Assembly (NCBI GenBank): GCA_030374805.1
Contig: JARGSG010000267.1
Location: 1-64,000, forward strand
Direction: 5' to 3'
Length of the DNA: 64,000 nt
Source: Gracilaria gracilis
Taxonomy: Eukaryota; Rhodophyta; Florideophyceae; Gracilariales; Gracilariaceae
A program made the translations under genes and the position numbers. This document shows positions 43,077-53,524 of this stretch, in pieces (the stretch's first letter is position 1; each line of letters starts with the position of its first letter). The notes below the pieces were generated by a model. The model made no database searches. It was not told the origin of the DNA and was given only the letters and a program-made list of their open reading frames with translations.

Positions 43077-44117
43077 ATGACCTCAATGCTAAACTACGCT
43101 TCACACTGCTACAGTAATGAAGAAGACAATTCTGTCGAGAACGCTGCGGAGTGCAACATTGAGGCCGCAGGAGAGACTTGTGAGGACGCTGGTGATGAAG
43201 AGAAATTTGTCATAAGAGCTTTAGAGCCAGCAGAAAAAAAAGAGTTGTATGAGAGTGTACAATATTGTGGCAAATGGAAAAAAAGAAGTGGGCTGCATTT
43301 GATGAAACCGCAGCTTATCGGGCGCGCCTTTGCGCACAAGAAAGAGCTCGGACTGTTTCGATTGTTTCTCAACGGCTCCTGCCTGAACTGTGTCAGAGCG
43401 TGGACGACTAAGGAACTGCTCGAGCGTGGTAAACGAACAAAACCTCTGAGGATGGACGAGCTGCTTGCGTATCTGGGTCTTGAGCTCGCGGCGTCGGTCC
43501 ACCGTCTCAATCGACTACGTGATTATTGGTGCAATTCTGAGCTGCTTGGCATTCCTTTCTTCAAGAAGGTGATGGGACGTGACGCTTTTATGAATATTCG
43601 TTCTTGTCTCCGAACATATGCCGAATATGATACAGACGTTGCACTGGTGGATCCGCTTTGGCATAGTCGGCCACTTTTGGAGCACTTTGCCAGAAATGCC
43701 GCTTCGATGGCTGTTCCGGTGGGGGTCAGCTCGTTAGACGAGAATACTGTGCGATGCAAAGGACGCACTTCAGCCCGCTCGTATATGAAGTGCAAGCCAG
43801 TAAAGTTCGGTATCAGATTCTACGCTGTCTTGGGGTGGACGCATGCGTATCTCCATAGTTTTCAGGACAACGGCTCTGGGAATAGGACTGGCCAAAGTCC
43901 TGTGCAAAGGTATACTACGCTGTTTCGCAACCTCAGAGGGGCAGTAGATCGCAAGGTGGACGGGACTCTGGTTCAAAAGAAATCTGCGTCGGCATTGTGG
44001 TGTGCCCAAAATGGCACACCAGACGCAGCAGTACCCTCTACCTGGTCAGGGACGGTTGCTTGTGATGGACAATTTCTACACCAGACACGTCTTAGCGCGC
44101 CAGCTCTTCCGCCTTAG
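43077..44117 (+). CDS. piggyBac transposase, N-terminal part
   Basis: 346 codons. After an acidic N-terminus (EEDNSVENAAE) comes the DDE_Tnp_1_7 domain: MDELLAYLGLELAASVHR, then the first catalytic Asp in SSLDENTVRCKGR (residue 221) with the following KPVKFGIRFYAVLG. The transposase cuts and pastes the element at TTAA without a footprint. The frame leaves the homologous reading shortly before 44040, and the rest of the protein continues in the next frame, so one small indel between about 43990 and 44040 disrupts it. Confidence 0.85.
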   Translation: MTSMLNYASHCYSNEEDNSVENAAECNIEAAGETCEDAGDEEKFVIRALEPAEKKELYESVQYCGKWKKRSGLHLMKPQLIGRAFAHKKELGLFRLFLNGSCLNCVRAWTTKELLERGKRTKPLRMDELLAYLGLELAASVHRLNRLRDYWCNSELLGIPFFKKVMGRDAFMNIRSCLRTYAEYDTDVALVDPLWHSRPLLEHFARNAASMAVPVGVSSLDENTVRCKGRTSARSYMKCKPVKFGIRFYAVLGWTHAYLHSFQDNGSGNRTGQSPVQRYTTLFRNLRGAVDRKVDGTLVQKKSASALWCAQNGTPDAAVPSTWSGTVACDGQFLHQTRLSAPALPP

Positions 44118-45111
44118 TGACGGCGAATGTAGAATTCTTGGCACTGTTCGATTCACCAATGTAGATGGCATCAACCGTCCAGCGCAACGCGAAGCCATTG
44201 ATGACCTCAAACATGCCGCACGGGGAAAATGGCGCCTTGTACAAGTGTTTGAGAAGGAAAGTAGATCCATTGAAGCGAAGAATATTGCGAAGAATGCGGG
44301 ATTTATTGTGTTCAAAGATAGGTCTGTGGTTTCTTTTTATTCGAACGATCTAGCAGATACACCGACATCTCGTATTCACGGACCGGACGATTATGCCATT
44401 ACTTGCGTTCACGGGTTAGCTCCACTGCAGAGATGGACTGGGGAAGAATCGTTGCAGCGCACAACACTCCAGGTGCCATCTATTATCGTTGCATATAACC
44501 TGTTCATGAACGGCGTCGATAGGTTCGACCAATTCCGTTCTACGACGGCGACACTGAGGAAGGAGCGCAGGGTCACGATGAATATTCTCACCTTCGTCTT
44601 AGACGCCGCCATCATCAACGCCCATGCTCTGCTCGATGCGATCTCCAAACCCGGTGAAGTCATCATTGACGCCTGGCGCATGAAGCGAAACCTCATTGAG
44701 CAGCTGGTGCACGACCATGTCGAATACAAGCAGACCAGAGCTGCGCTCACGCCTATCACATCCGCTACTCACAGCATTGATGGCAGCGTTAATCCAAACT
44801 CCACGCCTGCCTCGCGCCATGTTCTGCTGGAAACACAGGGGCGAAAGAGCGTACATTGCCTTCTATGCAGTCTCCTTCCAACACTTGATCGAGGGCGATA
44901 CACAATGTATTCATGCACAGAATGTGGTCGCGGCTTTCATGTCAATTGTTTTCATTTCTTCCATGAACCAGATTCCGTACGAGATACCCGTCCAGCTGTT
45001 TACACTGCAATCCTACGGGCAAAAGCAAAGCTATCTTCTAAAGCACATCGAAACAGACGCAACAAAATCACAGCTAGTCTTTCTACCGCCAAAGTACTGT
45101 TCAAATCGTGA
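44002..45111 (+). CDS. piggyBac transposase, C-terminal part
   Basis: Homologous reading resumes near YPLPGQGRLLVMDNFYT, which holds the second catalytic Asp (44068-44070). The third Asp is in NGVDRFDQF (44518-44520). The protein ends in a cysteine/histidine-rich C-terminal domain (CLLCSLLP ... CTECGRGFHVNCFHFFH), the RING-like zinc domain usual in this family, then a basic tail. All three Asp residues are therefore present. The frame break from the N-terminal part is the only obvious defect. Confidence 0.85.
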   Translation: MPKMAHQTQQYPLPGQGRLLVMDNFYTRHVLARQLFRLSDGECRILGTVRFTNVDGINRPAQREAIDDLKHAARGKWRLVQVFEKESRSIEAKNIAKNAGFIVFKDRSVVSFYSNDLADTPTSRIHGPDDYAITCVHGLAPLQRWTGEESLQRTTLQVPSIIVAYNLFMNGVDRFDQFRSTTATLRKERRVTMNILTFVLDAAIINAHALLDAISKPGEVIIDAWRMKRNLIEQLVHDHVEYKQTRAALTPITSATHSIDGSVNPNSTPASRHVLLETQGRKSVHCLLCSLLPTLDRGRYTMYSCTECGRGFHVNCFHFFHEPDSVRDTRPAVYTAILRAKAKLSSKAHRNRRNKITASLSTAKVLFKS

Positions 45112-45112
45112 A

Positions 45113-45556
45113 CTAATGCTTCTTGAACCCCATGTACGCTCCTGTTTTGTCTGGCCAAATCTTTCTGATACCTTCCAGCGCGCAGTGAGGTATCTGGACG
45201 CGCTTTCCTTTTCCCAGTATGCCATACCTCTCGTAGATAAAGCATTTGTAGGCCTGTTTGCGAGCTTCATTATTGTTCACGGCATACGCCGCAATAGCCG
45301 GATACACCGTTGCTATCTTGCCTACCACAGAGGGACCTAACTGCATCCAGTAGCAGGGGGTTCCTCCGCAGATGCTGCACGCAACGTCTTCGTTGTCGGC
45401 AGTCACTTCAGCAATGTCCAGGTGGGCCTCATGTAGTTTAGTCTTCAACCTCTCTTGTCCCGCCGATGGTACATTAGCGCTACTAGCTCCATGCGCTCTA
45501 TCTCCTTGCGGCGAAGTGTAATTCATACATTGTGGTATATCTTCATCCATGTCCAT
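45113..45556 (-). CDS. piggyBac accessory protein, 147 aa, unknown function
   Basis: Intact frame inside the transposon, convergent with the transposase; their stop codons are one base apart. It starts MDMDEDIPQCMNYTS. Middle CSICGGTPCYWMQLG holds a CxxC-type zinc-binding candidate, and the C-terminus is YGILGKGKRVQIPHCALEGI, then IRKIWP and GAYMGFKKH. From memory, similar small proteins (G.lGKG.R..iP.C....IR...P...G.Y.GF) occur as uncharacterised proteins in algae and oomycetes. The function is unknown; a role in transposition or silencing escape is only a guess. Confidence 0.7.
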   Translation of the reverse strand: MDMDEDIPQCMNYTSPQGDRAHGASSANVPSAGQERLKTKLHEAHLDIAEVTADNEDVACSICGGTPCYWMQLGPSVVGKIATVYPAIAAYAVNNNEARKQAYKCFIYERYGILGKGKRVQIPHCALEGIRKIWPDKTGAYMGFKKH

Positions 45557-45859
45557 GACGTTGTAGATGAAATGTGGCTAGTGACAGAGAGAGAGCATGA
45601 AACGGTGAGGTGCAAGCAAAAACAGGAGAGGTACAACGTCTCCAGGTAGACGTTAGTCGTTTGCCCCGATCCGTAGAATGCACTTCAGAAGTCCATTGAA
45701 CCGTTTGTGCGTGTGCCAAAGGCACACACACAAGTGTGCTTTTCAATCAACTGTAGGGTCCCCATAGACACACGCTACACGAGATACGTGCGAATCTCAT
45801 TGGTGTTTGCTAATGTCTATGCCTGTGGAGGTAAGAATTTTCAGTGTTTAAAGGGTTAA

Positions 45860-46235
45860 ACTATCCAATAGAAAGAATTATAATCTCATACTTATGTAAT
45901 CGGTAGCAAACGGTCGATTCTTCGGACCTGCAGAAAACAAAACAAATCTTATGAGTAAACTTGCCGCTGTAGTAGTTGTCCTGTTAAGGTCTGGAGCGAA
46001 TCTTTGCCAAGCCTCCAAAAACAGCTTAACCAAGGTCCCAATGAAACGACATATTAGAGACTTTACGCAAAGGAAATTTTCGTAGAAATATGGTAGCCAG
46101 AATTGACACGATGTCTACTTGTCCTTCGTGGATACGAAGTATACGAGAAATGCGTACGAAATCTTGTAGGAATCGCGATTCCTACGAGAAGGTTGTGGTA
46201 CACCTTGAAAGGAACAGAATAGCTTCCTCTTCAGC
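45860..46235. other. Intergenic region
   Basis: No gene seen; a short inverted repeat (gcgattcctacgagaagg and neighbours) lies near 46170. Confidence 0.4.
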
Positions 46236-47176
46236 ATGCACCTGCTTTTCTTCAGTATGACAGCCCCAAATCACCCAGAACAGTCTCGTCAATCGCCAGG
46301 ACGAAGCGAACAAACGGACAAAGCTAAGCCCGCCCCATCAGCTTCCTCTAATACGCAACAAACCTCTTCCAAAACGACCAACACTCCCAAACCTCGCCGA
46401 TTTCGTTTTACAGAGATATTTGATCTCTTTCTACTTCGAGCCGTTCGCGATGCAGATGCGCATATACCTGCGTGGGGACAGACAGAGACTTTGTTTGACA
46501 AAGTTTTGTCAACTTTTATGAAGCTTGTACTGTACCCCCATCAGTGTTTCAAGCTATGCACAAACCATCTCCTAAAACTCTAAACGATCGTTTCAAACGC
46601 CTCATAGCTCTCCGGAGAGCAGAGGTGAAGAAAAACGAGTCCGCAACCGGCATCGTTGAAAAGTATGGGGAAAACGAGGCTCTTTTAGATGACCTGATAC
46701 TCGAAATGGACGAGAAAGCCGAAGCCAACCGGTTAGAAAAAGAAAAACAGCTTAGTAAAGAGAAGAAGTTAATCGCAGCGGGTGAGCGAATTCGCGAACA
46801 GGCGCTTAAACGAGGACTATCGGAAAGTTTCAGTGAAGAAGAACGTTTGTCGAGATCTAAGCAGAAGAAGCAGAGGCAGTATACCCAACCTTCGGGATCT
46901 CATGATGTTTTTGCGTCTCTGCTTTTAGAGCACGGGAAGGAACGCAAAGAAGCAGAGGAGAAGCGAATGGATATCGAACGCGAACGTTTGAAGATTGAAC
47001 AATATAGAAATGCAAAAGAATTGGAGCAATTCGAGGCCTTACAGAAAGAAACAAATCGTACAATGGAGCTGGAAGAAGAGCGAATTGCTATTGAGAGAGA
47101 AGAGAGGGAGTTTGCACGAAAGAAAAGGAAGCAAATGCTTGGCCTTATTGAAACGTTGACAAAGAAACTGCAGTAG
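46236..47176 (+). CDS. Myb/SANT-like, coiled-coil protein (transposon-type), one frame change
   Basis: 46260-46530 reads a Ser/Thr/Pro-rich start and then PRRFRFTEIFDLFLLRAVRD with WGQTETLFDKV, a SANT/Myb-like helix pattern. The matching continuation (MHKPSPKTLNDRFKRLIALRR) is in another frame from about 46540. It runs on as a long Lys/Glu-rich coiled coil (EEERLSRSKQKK, ERLKIEQYRNAKELEQFEAL) to 47176. Such Myb-like coiled-coil proteins often accompany Harbinger-type transposons or are expanded in protist genomes. The frame change near 46530-46545 falls at a run of five C, so sequence error is possible. Its partner element is not certain. Confidence 0.6.
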
Positions 47177-47360
47177 GTACCGAAGGTGATGATTCGTAGC
47201 AAGTATCAACTGCTTCTTCGTGAGCCTGTGAGGTAGTACATGTTCTTTTTGTATGACGACTTCAATTGCTTCATAGAAAGCAGAATTGCGTTTATTGGCT
47301 TCTGCAGCATAAATGGCAATCATTCGTCTAGCTCCCAATTCAGTGACAGCGTGTGCGTAA

Positions 47361-47744
47361 ATGTACAGCGCTCGATGGGCGGGGAGCCGTTCTTCGTCGT
47401 GCACGATCGCGGACAGGGGCTGTCGCATGCTCAGCTGCAAGCCCATGCACACGCCCGTGCGCCAATGGTTCGAGGGTGATGCGTACGCGTTCCCGTGGCA
47501 GGCGGCTGCCTATTGCCTCGGCACCGATGTCCCCATTCTGTCCAAGACGCCGGATGCTTGTTATGTGGCGTTGCTTAACTGCAAGCCAATGGCCGATTTG
47601 CGTGGTCCGGAGAGCAGTCCGCCCAGTATTGTAATGCGATGGCATAATTCGGTCAACAATCGCGACCGCCTCGTAGCCGCTGTCTGTATATACTCCCCGT
47701 GTCGAACTGTGAGCCACATTGCACACTTCTTCGACTCCATTTAA
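47361..47744 (+). pseudogene. Possible OTU-protease-like scrap
   Basis: The plus strand reads RQWFEGDAYAFPWQAAAYCLG, then a stretch ending VMRWHNSVNNRDRLVAAV. This resembles the C-terminal half of OTU-type proteases in transposon proteins (W..GD...AAA..LG, then H...). An overlapping minus-strand frame (47039-47452) also looks protein-like, so the assignment is weak. Confidence 0.3.
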
Positions 47745-47919
47745 CCTACTGGAACGCTCGTCGCCATTTCATCGCTCAAGAGGGATTTGCAGCAGGCCGA
47801 GCTCGAGCTCGACTTTTCCACGGATCGCTATCATATTCGTTTATCAGCGCTCACAAGGAACATAATCATTTTATGTCCTCAATACGCTTGTCACATTCGC
47901 TGCGCTCGTATCTGGACAC

Positions 47920-49665
47920 TTATACGGCGGAACAGATGGTTCGGTTTTCATTATTCATACACGACATGTCGCCGAAGTCAAGGTGTGGAGAGCATATGGT
48001 GACGAACGATGGAAATGCAAATGGACTATAGAAACCTCAGAAGTAGTCTTCTATTGCACGGTAAGTGACAACGGGAACAAGTTGAGCATATACTTGTCCA
48101 ACGGCAGTGTGGAAGTATGGGATGTGATACAAAAGAAACGATTGAAGTGTGAGAAGCGTTTGTCGCATGGAAAGGGGGCTGGAGTGTTTTCTGCTGATGG
48201 AAATCTATTGGCATTACGTCAAAAGCGGAAGAACATTGCAATCTGGAGGACGGACTATGAGAAAATGGAACCAGTTTGTCAGCTAAGAAATAAGAGTTGA
48301 GTGAGAGGTGTGTGCTGGTCTGGCGACGGGAGGTCGGTGGCTGTTGCATGTGGCAATGGATTTGTTTACTTATGGAACGTAAACAGCAGGTCCATTATGA
48401 ATTCCTTTCCTGTGGGGAAAACGAAAGTATGAATACCCATGGCATGGTCGAGCAATAACATGATAGCGACATCCTATTTTAGGGAAACGTGTGTTTGGGA
48501 CGTGACGGGTGAGAGTGTGAAGCTAGTGTTCAACACGAAGGAACGATGCTTTTCGTTGAAGTGGTCAGACGATGGACTTCGGTTAGCGACCGGGGGGGCT
48601 TTTGGTTTGACTATCTAAAAAGCTGACGAAGCCAGGCAGATGAAGAAAGAGTATGGGAACTTGAAAAGTATTTATGAAGTGAGATGGTCAAGAGATGGGA
48701 AGAGGCTGGCCGCTATCTGCTATTTGGGTGCGGCGCGAGTAGTTCAAGTATCTCCAACAATAGAATACGGGAACAGCAAGGAGCATTGGAGATTTGTGCG
48801 GTGGTGCGAAAGCGGGACAATGCTTGCAACTCTTTGTGATGATGGCCTTGGTTTATGGAGCCCCAATGGAAAGCGCGAGGCGAAGGGAAGGCTTCTTTGC
48901 GCAGAGAATGGAAAGAATAGGCGAGGTCACGCTGTGGACTTGGCGTGGGCAGCAGAAGGAGAAGTGCTGGCTGCCGTTTACGAACATGAAGTACAGCTAT
49001 GAAAAATACCGCTGCACAAACAGGAGCTTATTTCTGTGTTGTCGGCACCTTGCGGCCGAAAGTTGTGCACAGCAGCACTGAATGTGGACGGTTCGAACTT
49101 AGTGGCTTGCACAGACCAAGAGTTACTCTTTTGGGACACCAAGAACTCAGATGCATACCGAATTCTTGCTGAGTATGATGAAAAGATGCCCATCATGAGG
49201 CTCTTATATGAGATCGAGAGATTGGCCTTGTCGGACGATGGCCGCTTCATATGTTCGTTCGATAATTCGCAACTGAAAGCTTGGGACGTAAATACCGGGC
49301 AGTGTTGTGCATCTATCTACTGTGGTAAGAACCCTGTCTATATAAGGCCCATCATGATGATGCGGATGAAGTTCAGCGAGGGCAATGTCGTTCACATTGA
49401 GTGGAGTGAGCCTCTAAGGAATGGAACGTTGAAGGGCGAAAGATTCGGTGAGTGGCATTGGCGATCAAGTTCGTCGCTGAGTGTAGTTGCAAAAAGAAGC
49501 CCGTTCGTGGTGGGTGCTGAACTTTGGATCGATTCACGAGAACTGCTTGGAACAACTGAGACAGTATTCCAGCATCTCACTTGGGACTACAATACGCAAG
49601 GTGGTACGCTGGCGATACTCACTGTCCACGGCCATCTAGTTACTGCCCAGTTTCAAGTTGAATAA
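47920..49665 (+). pseudogene. WD40-repeat gene with four in-frame stops
   Basis: One frame from about 47950 to 49665 encodes about ten WD40-like repeats (SNGSVEVWDV, WSGDGRSVAVACGNG, NMIATSYFRETCVWDV, WSRDGKRLAAICYLG, SDDGRFICSFDNSQLKAWDV). It is interrupted by tga 48298-48300, tga 48430-48432, taa 48616-48618 and tga 49000-49002, but by no frame change over nearly 1.7 kb. It is not close to the NLR-like receptor's WD40 part: there is no GH motif and repeat spacing is irregular. Function unknown; probably a host gene silenced by point changes. Confidence 0.75.
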
Positions 49666-50221
49666 CAGTGAGAGGGTTGAAGTAGTTAGAATGCGAAAGG
49701 CACGTATCCGTCATTCCTGTCGTATCGATACACGTCCTTCAACACAAGAATCGGCCCAAAAGCATTATATATCTCACGGAAAGGGCTTATGCAGCTCATC
49801 TGCCGCACAACAAGGGTGGTACGTTTAGTACAAACAACGACGAAGGAATCGAATTCAGTTGCGGGCACACTTTATTTATGTTCCTACGCTTGAAGAATGC
49901 GGGCCTACCGTTATCAGGCTCTTTTTCGAGGAGAGAGAGGAGAGAGCTGTATTCAAAGAGAGTTGGAAAGTGCATTAAATTGATCCTCATGGACTTGAAG
50001 TGGTTCCACCACCGTGTCAAAACAATTCAAGTCCATGAGTATAGTAGAACGTCGGCTGGTTGGTGTGCAGGTAACTTGGGTGTCGATACTGTTGTCTTGC
50101 GCCTTCCTCCGCCACATCCACTCGACCGACGAAGGCCTACGGCGTCGAGACCTGACCTTGCAAAGCCTGTGTGGTTGGGAAAGGGACGTCCGCCGCAGAT
50201 GTTCGTCTCCCAGACCCACTT
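49666..50221. other. Intergenic region with a stem-loop
   Basis: No gene recognised. Contains the 14-bp stem-loop at 49986-50039. Confidence 0.5.
49986..50039. repeat. 14-bp perfect stem-loop
   Basis: Arms ctcatggacttgaa (49986-49999) and ttcaagtccatgag (50026-50039), loop 26 nt. It lies about 180 nt before the start of the next frame. Confidence 0.8.
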
Positions 50222-52252
50222 ATGAGTTCTAAACCACCGGCTTCATCTCGTGGAGGCGATCAAGGCAACTGTGGAAATACTGGAAGACCGAACGTATACA
50301 ACGAAAGCCAAAACCCCACTAACGACAAAGAACAAGCGATTAGTGGTGACGAACGACTTATTAATGCGGTTGTGTCGCAGTCTCGGCCGGGGCGACGAAA
50401 CACTGCTATAACTTGTCCTACACGTTCTGAAGTTACTCGTAAGGGAAAGCCAGTGTCTGTGCCTCTAGTGAGGGAAGTTGTAGTCCACAGTAGCGCTCAG
50501 GTTGTTGATATCAACAACCGGAATTCTACCATCAAGGTATACCCTGACACCCGACAAAATATCCCAGACGAATTGCTCTCGGCATCAGCCGATGGACCTG
50601 TTCATGTCGTTTCCGGACATCCTCAACCATATGACACCGAGCCTCACACGAATGCCTCTAATGCACAACGCATTTGTGAGAGACCATGTACTGTCACAGC
50701 CCCCAAAGATACGGAGCCGAATCCCCAAACCCTGGCGAACACCAGGTTTGAAGGAGATACCCCTGAAACTCGGAACAGGAGAAATAATGAAGAAGAAGCC
50801 ATTAAGTTGCTCCTAAACCTTCGCTCTAGGGAGTATGATGGCTAGTCTGGTGTGGGAACAACTTTGGCGCATGTTGATCCTGAACGAGATTATGAGACGA
50901 AGGTTGTTGCTGAGTTAAACGGTGTATCAAGATCACAGAACGGCATCGGAGCTCATACCGAAGACAAAATCCAAGCCAGTCATGCCAGTCATGACATTCC
51001 CGATCCATTTGGTGATAAGAGTAAACCCACTACACCGGCCCTTGCTTTGCTACAAACTCCAATGAGAACAGTTCAAGACATTCCGCAACGGGGTGTTCCT
51101 ACTCAGTTGGGTTCGACGCCAGGAATGTTATCTCCAAATACAGCCAATCCGTTTCTCGATGTAACCGCCGAGGACGTGCTCGAGGCTAACCCTCTGAATG
51201 GAATCGACACTTCAAAGGCTTTTCTAGACTTGAGTGACATCGACGCCGGATTGAAGACTCCATCGCAACTAAAACCCGTTCCGAAGCGCGACACCCCGCA
51301 ATATTTGCGTTCAAATATGAAGGGGGGTCACCCTCACATTTCTGCACAACCGTCGTCCGATGCAATGCCTCACAGGGCAGCAACCAAATTAAATCCGCCC
51401 AACGCCCAGCCGATTCAGTCTGTTCCTGCGAACCGGGTCATTGCTGATGAGGGAAACCCCAAGCAGCAAAGGCAGCAACACTGCGGAGCTGGCGAGGAAG
51501 TCAAAGACCCAAATACTGTTCCACAAATGGGAGAACATTTATGCCTTGACGATGGAATGGGAGCAAAACAATCGTCCAGAGGCAGTTTAGTTCGCCACTG
51601 TGGCAGAGGGGTTGAAGGGGGAAGTGGTGCTGCAAATGGGAGCTCACGTGAAAGACCAACCCCAGGAACATTGAGAGTTTTTGATATATCGTCCATGATT
51701 CCATGGTCACAAATTGCAGCAACTGCGGCGGCTGCGGGAGCAGTGGCAGCAGCAGCAGCTGCTCGAGATGCAGGAGTATCGAGTCAACCAAAAGCAAAAG
51801 AACCACATCCTACTGAAGAAGGCTATAAACTGAAGGAATCACAGGAAGAAGTTGCAAAGCTCAAGAGAGAACTCCAGGATCAGAAGCATCTGACTGATAC
51901 TTAGAAAGAGAAATTCCAAGAGTTGATTTGCGCATTGGCACCAGCTATAGGTGGGCGAGTGACGAAGCTCATCAGAAACCCTAATGAAATCGATGTACTT
52001 GACCTATCATCTACAGTATTAAAAAGTGTCACTGAGAACGCCAAGGAAGAAGCAAACATAGAACAGCTGCAGGCCATTGAATCATGCAAAGCAAGCGAGC
52101 AAATCGCTTGTTCGTCATTGGAAAAACTGCGAGGTTTAGTTCGCACGTTCCCGGAAGAAGCTGTGGGCCTGGCGACACAAAATGAGCAAGACAAACCTGT
52201 TTATAGAGACTTTGAAGAGTATCTTAATGCACTTGACGTCTTTCCTCCATAG
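50222..52252 (+). pseudogene. Low-complexity coiled-coil protein, frame interrupted by two TAG codons
   Basis: A single frame, open back to 50171, is readable from MSSKPPASSRGGDQ to a tag at 52250-52252 (677 codons). It is interrupted only by tag at 50843-50845 and tag at 51902-51904. The protein is Ser/Pro/Asn-rich and disordered, with a short motif region (TANPFLDVTAEDVLEANPL), an Ala-rich helix near 51725-51775 and a C-terminal coiled coil (KLKESQEEVAKLKRELQDQKH, then EEANIEQLQAIES). No family recognised. The lack of frame changes argues for recent inactivation, readthrough or an unrecognised intron. Confidence 0.55.
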
Positions 52253-53524
52253 TCCTAAGGCCCGTGAGATCTCTATCGATGTAGTGCTCCATTTCGAAAG
52301 GAAGCAGAAAGGTAGACAGGTTTGTCTCACAACTGGTTACCGTTGTGCAAGTTCTTACCTGCCAAAATGTGGGGTTTTCCAGGTACGTCCAGAATGGGAT
52401 TCAGCTTAACTTTTTCGAGTGCAGAAGTAATAAAGTAGCTGCAAACATACATAGGCAAATGCCAAAGCTAACTGCAAGAAGCAGAGCCTACCCGCTTTCG
52501 CGATCTTCTTGCCCTAGAGAAACAAAACGACTTAAAAGTCCGTTTTAGGTAAGAGATAGAAGGTGGAAGTGACATTACCTTCTCGATGTATCACGGAAAT
52601 TTCAGCCAAAAGCACTCAAAGGCGTTGCTTCTCTTGCCTTCAGAGCCAGATAAACCTTTCTTTCATTGTTTGGGTCTTTCGTAAAGTTCGATGATTATCT
52701 CAAGAGAGCTTTCAGGTTCGCCTTTTTGTTTTCAGCGTCAATCTCGAAGTAGCTTAACACCTTTTTCAAAGTTACTCGCCGTCTGCGATCCATAAGAACT
52801 AAATGAACATTTCGAACATGTTCCGACGTGGGCAACACACACCTGGCAGAGGCAACAGATGAGAAACATCCATCTTCTTTGGGGTACTACAGCGCGAGTT
52901 TCTGTTTGGCGGTGGACTAACTCAAATCGTTGACGTTAGTCGAGAAAATGGATGGCTCGAAAGGGTTTTTGAGGGGTTAGTACTTCTGCTCTGCGGAGAT
53001 ACCCTAGCTGCAGACGGGGGACGAGCTGAGGTCGGAGAGGGGCTCCTCGCCCTTGGGCTCTTGTTCGCATTTTCATCATCTGAACCAGGAGATTTAGGTG
53101 GAGATATCATCGGTTCATGGCTTCAACATCATTCTCTGATCATTTCTTCTCTTGGCATCGCCTTGTACCAAGCGTTCGAGCCTCTTTACAAACTTCAGGT
53201 CTACTTGCGCAACATAATCATCGTGAAACATATTTCATCGTCCAAGTCCTCTCGCTCTCCTTCCGCAGCAGTAGGTGTAGCTCTGGTCGTTCTCCGTAGA
53301 CCAAAGCTTGATATTCCTACGCTATTATTTTGAATAACACATTTAGCACCCATGCCGTGATCGCGCCAAGCCCGGTCTACTTCATATCCATCCTAATATT
53401 TATTCCAATCACCCATTGCAGTTTCAGAACCCCCCAGTTCGATCTCTCGTTGTGACTGGCATCCACTTCAGTTACAACTGGCAATAGAAGTCAAAGCATG
53501 GGGCCTCACACCCAAAGTATTGGC
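52253..53524. other. Mostly non-coding region next to the Harbinger gene
   Basis: No recognised domain. The minus strand at 52922-53110 encodes a short Ser/Pro/Arg-rich stretch (SPGSDDENANKSPRARSPS), and 53120-53230 a charged one (KFVKRLERLVQGDAKRR) in another frame. These may be remnants of an accessory gene of the neighbouring transposon, but this is weak. Confidence 0.35.

Larger units (their letters stand above)
42617..45859 (+). mobile_element. piggyBac-type DNA transposon with TTAA flanks
   Basis: The element proper is 42621-45855 (3,235 bp). It is flanked by TTAA on both sides, the target that piggyBac duplicates. The terminal inverted repeats are 17 bp with two mismatches (CCCTTTGGACACTGAAA left, CCCTTTAAACACTGAAA right). 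A subterminal inverted repeat (gaacacttgg / ccaagtgttc) lies near 42690-42720. It carries a transposase gene in two frames and an accessory gene on the other strand, tail to tail. Ends and target sites are well kept, so the insertion may be fairly young despite the frame change. Confidence 0.92.

Noticed and set aside
47000-52300. Alternative genetic code with reassigned stops
   Set aside because: Interruptions use TGA, TAA and TAG in different genes, while the intact genes nearby end normally; one reassignment cannot explain them.
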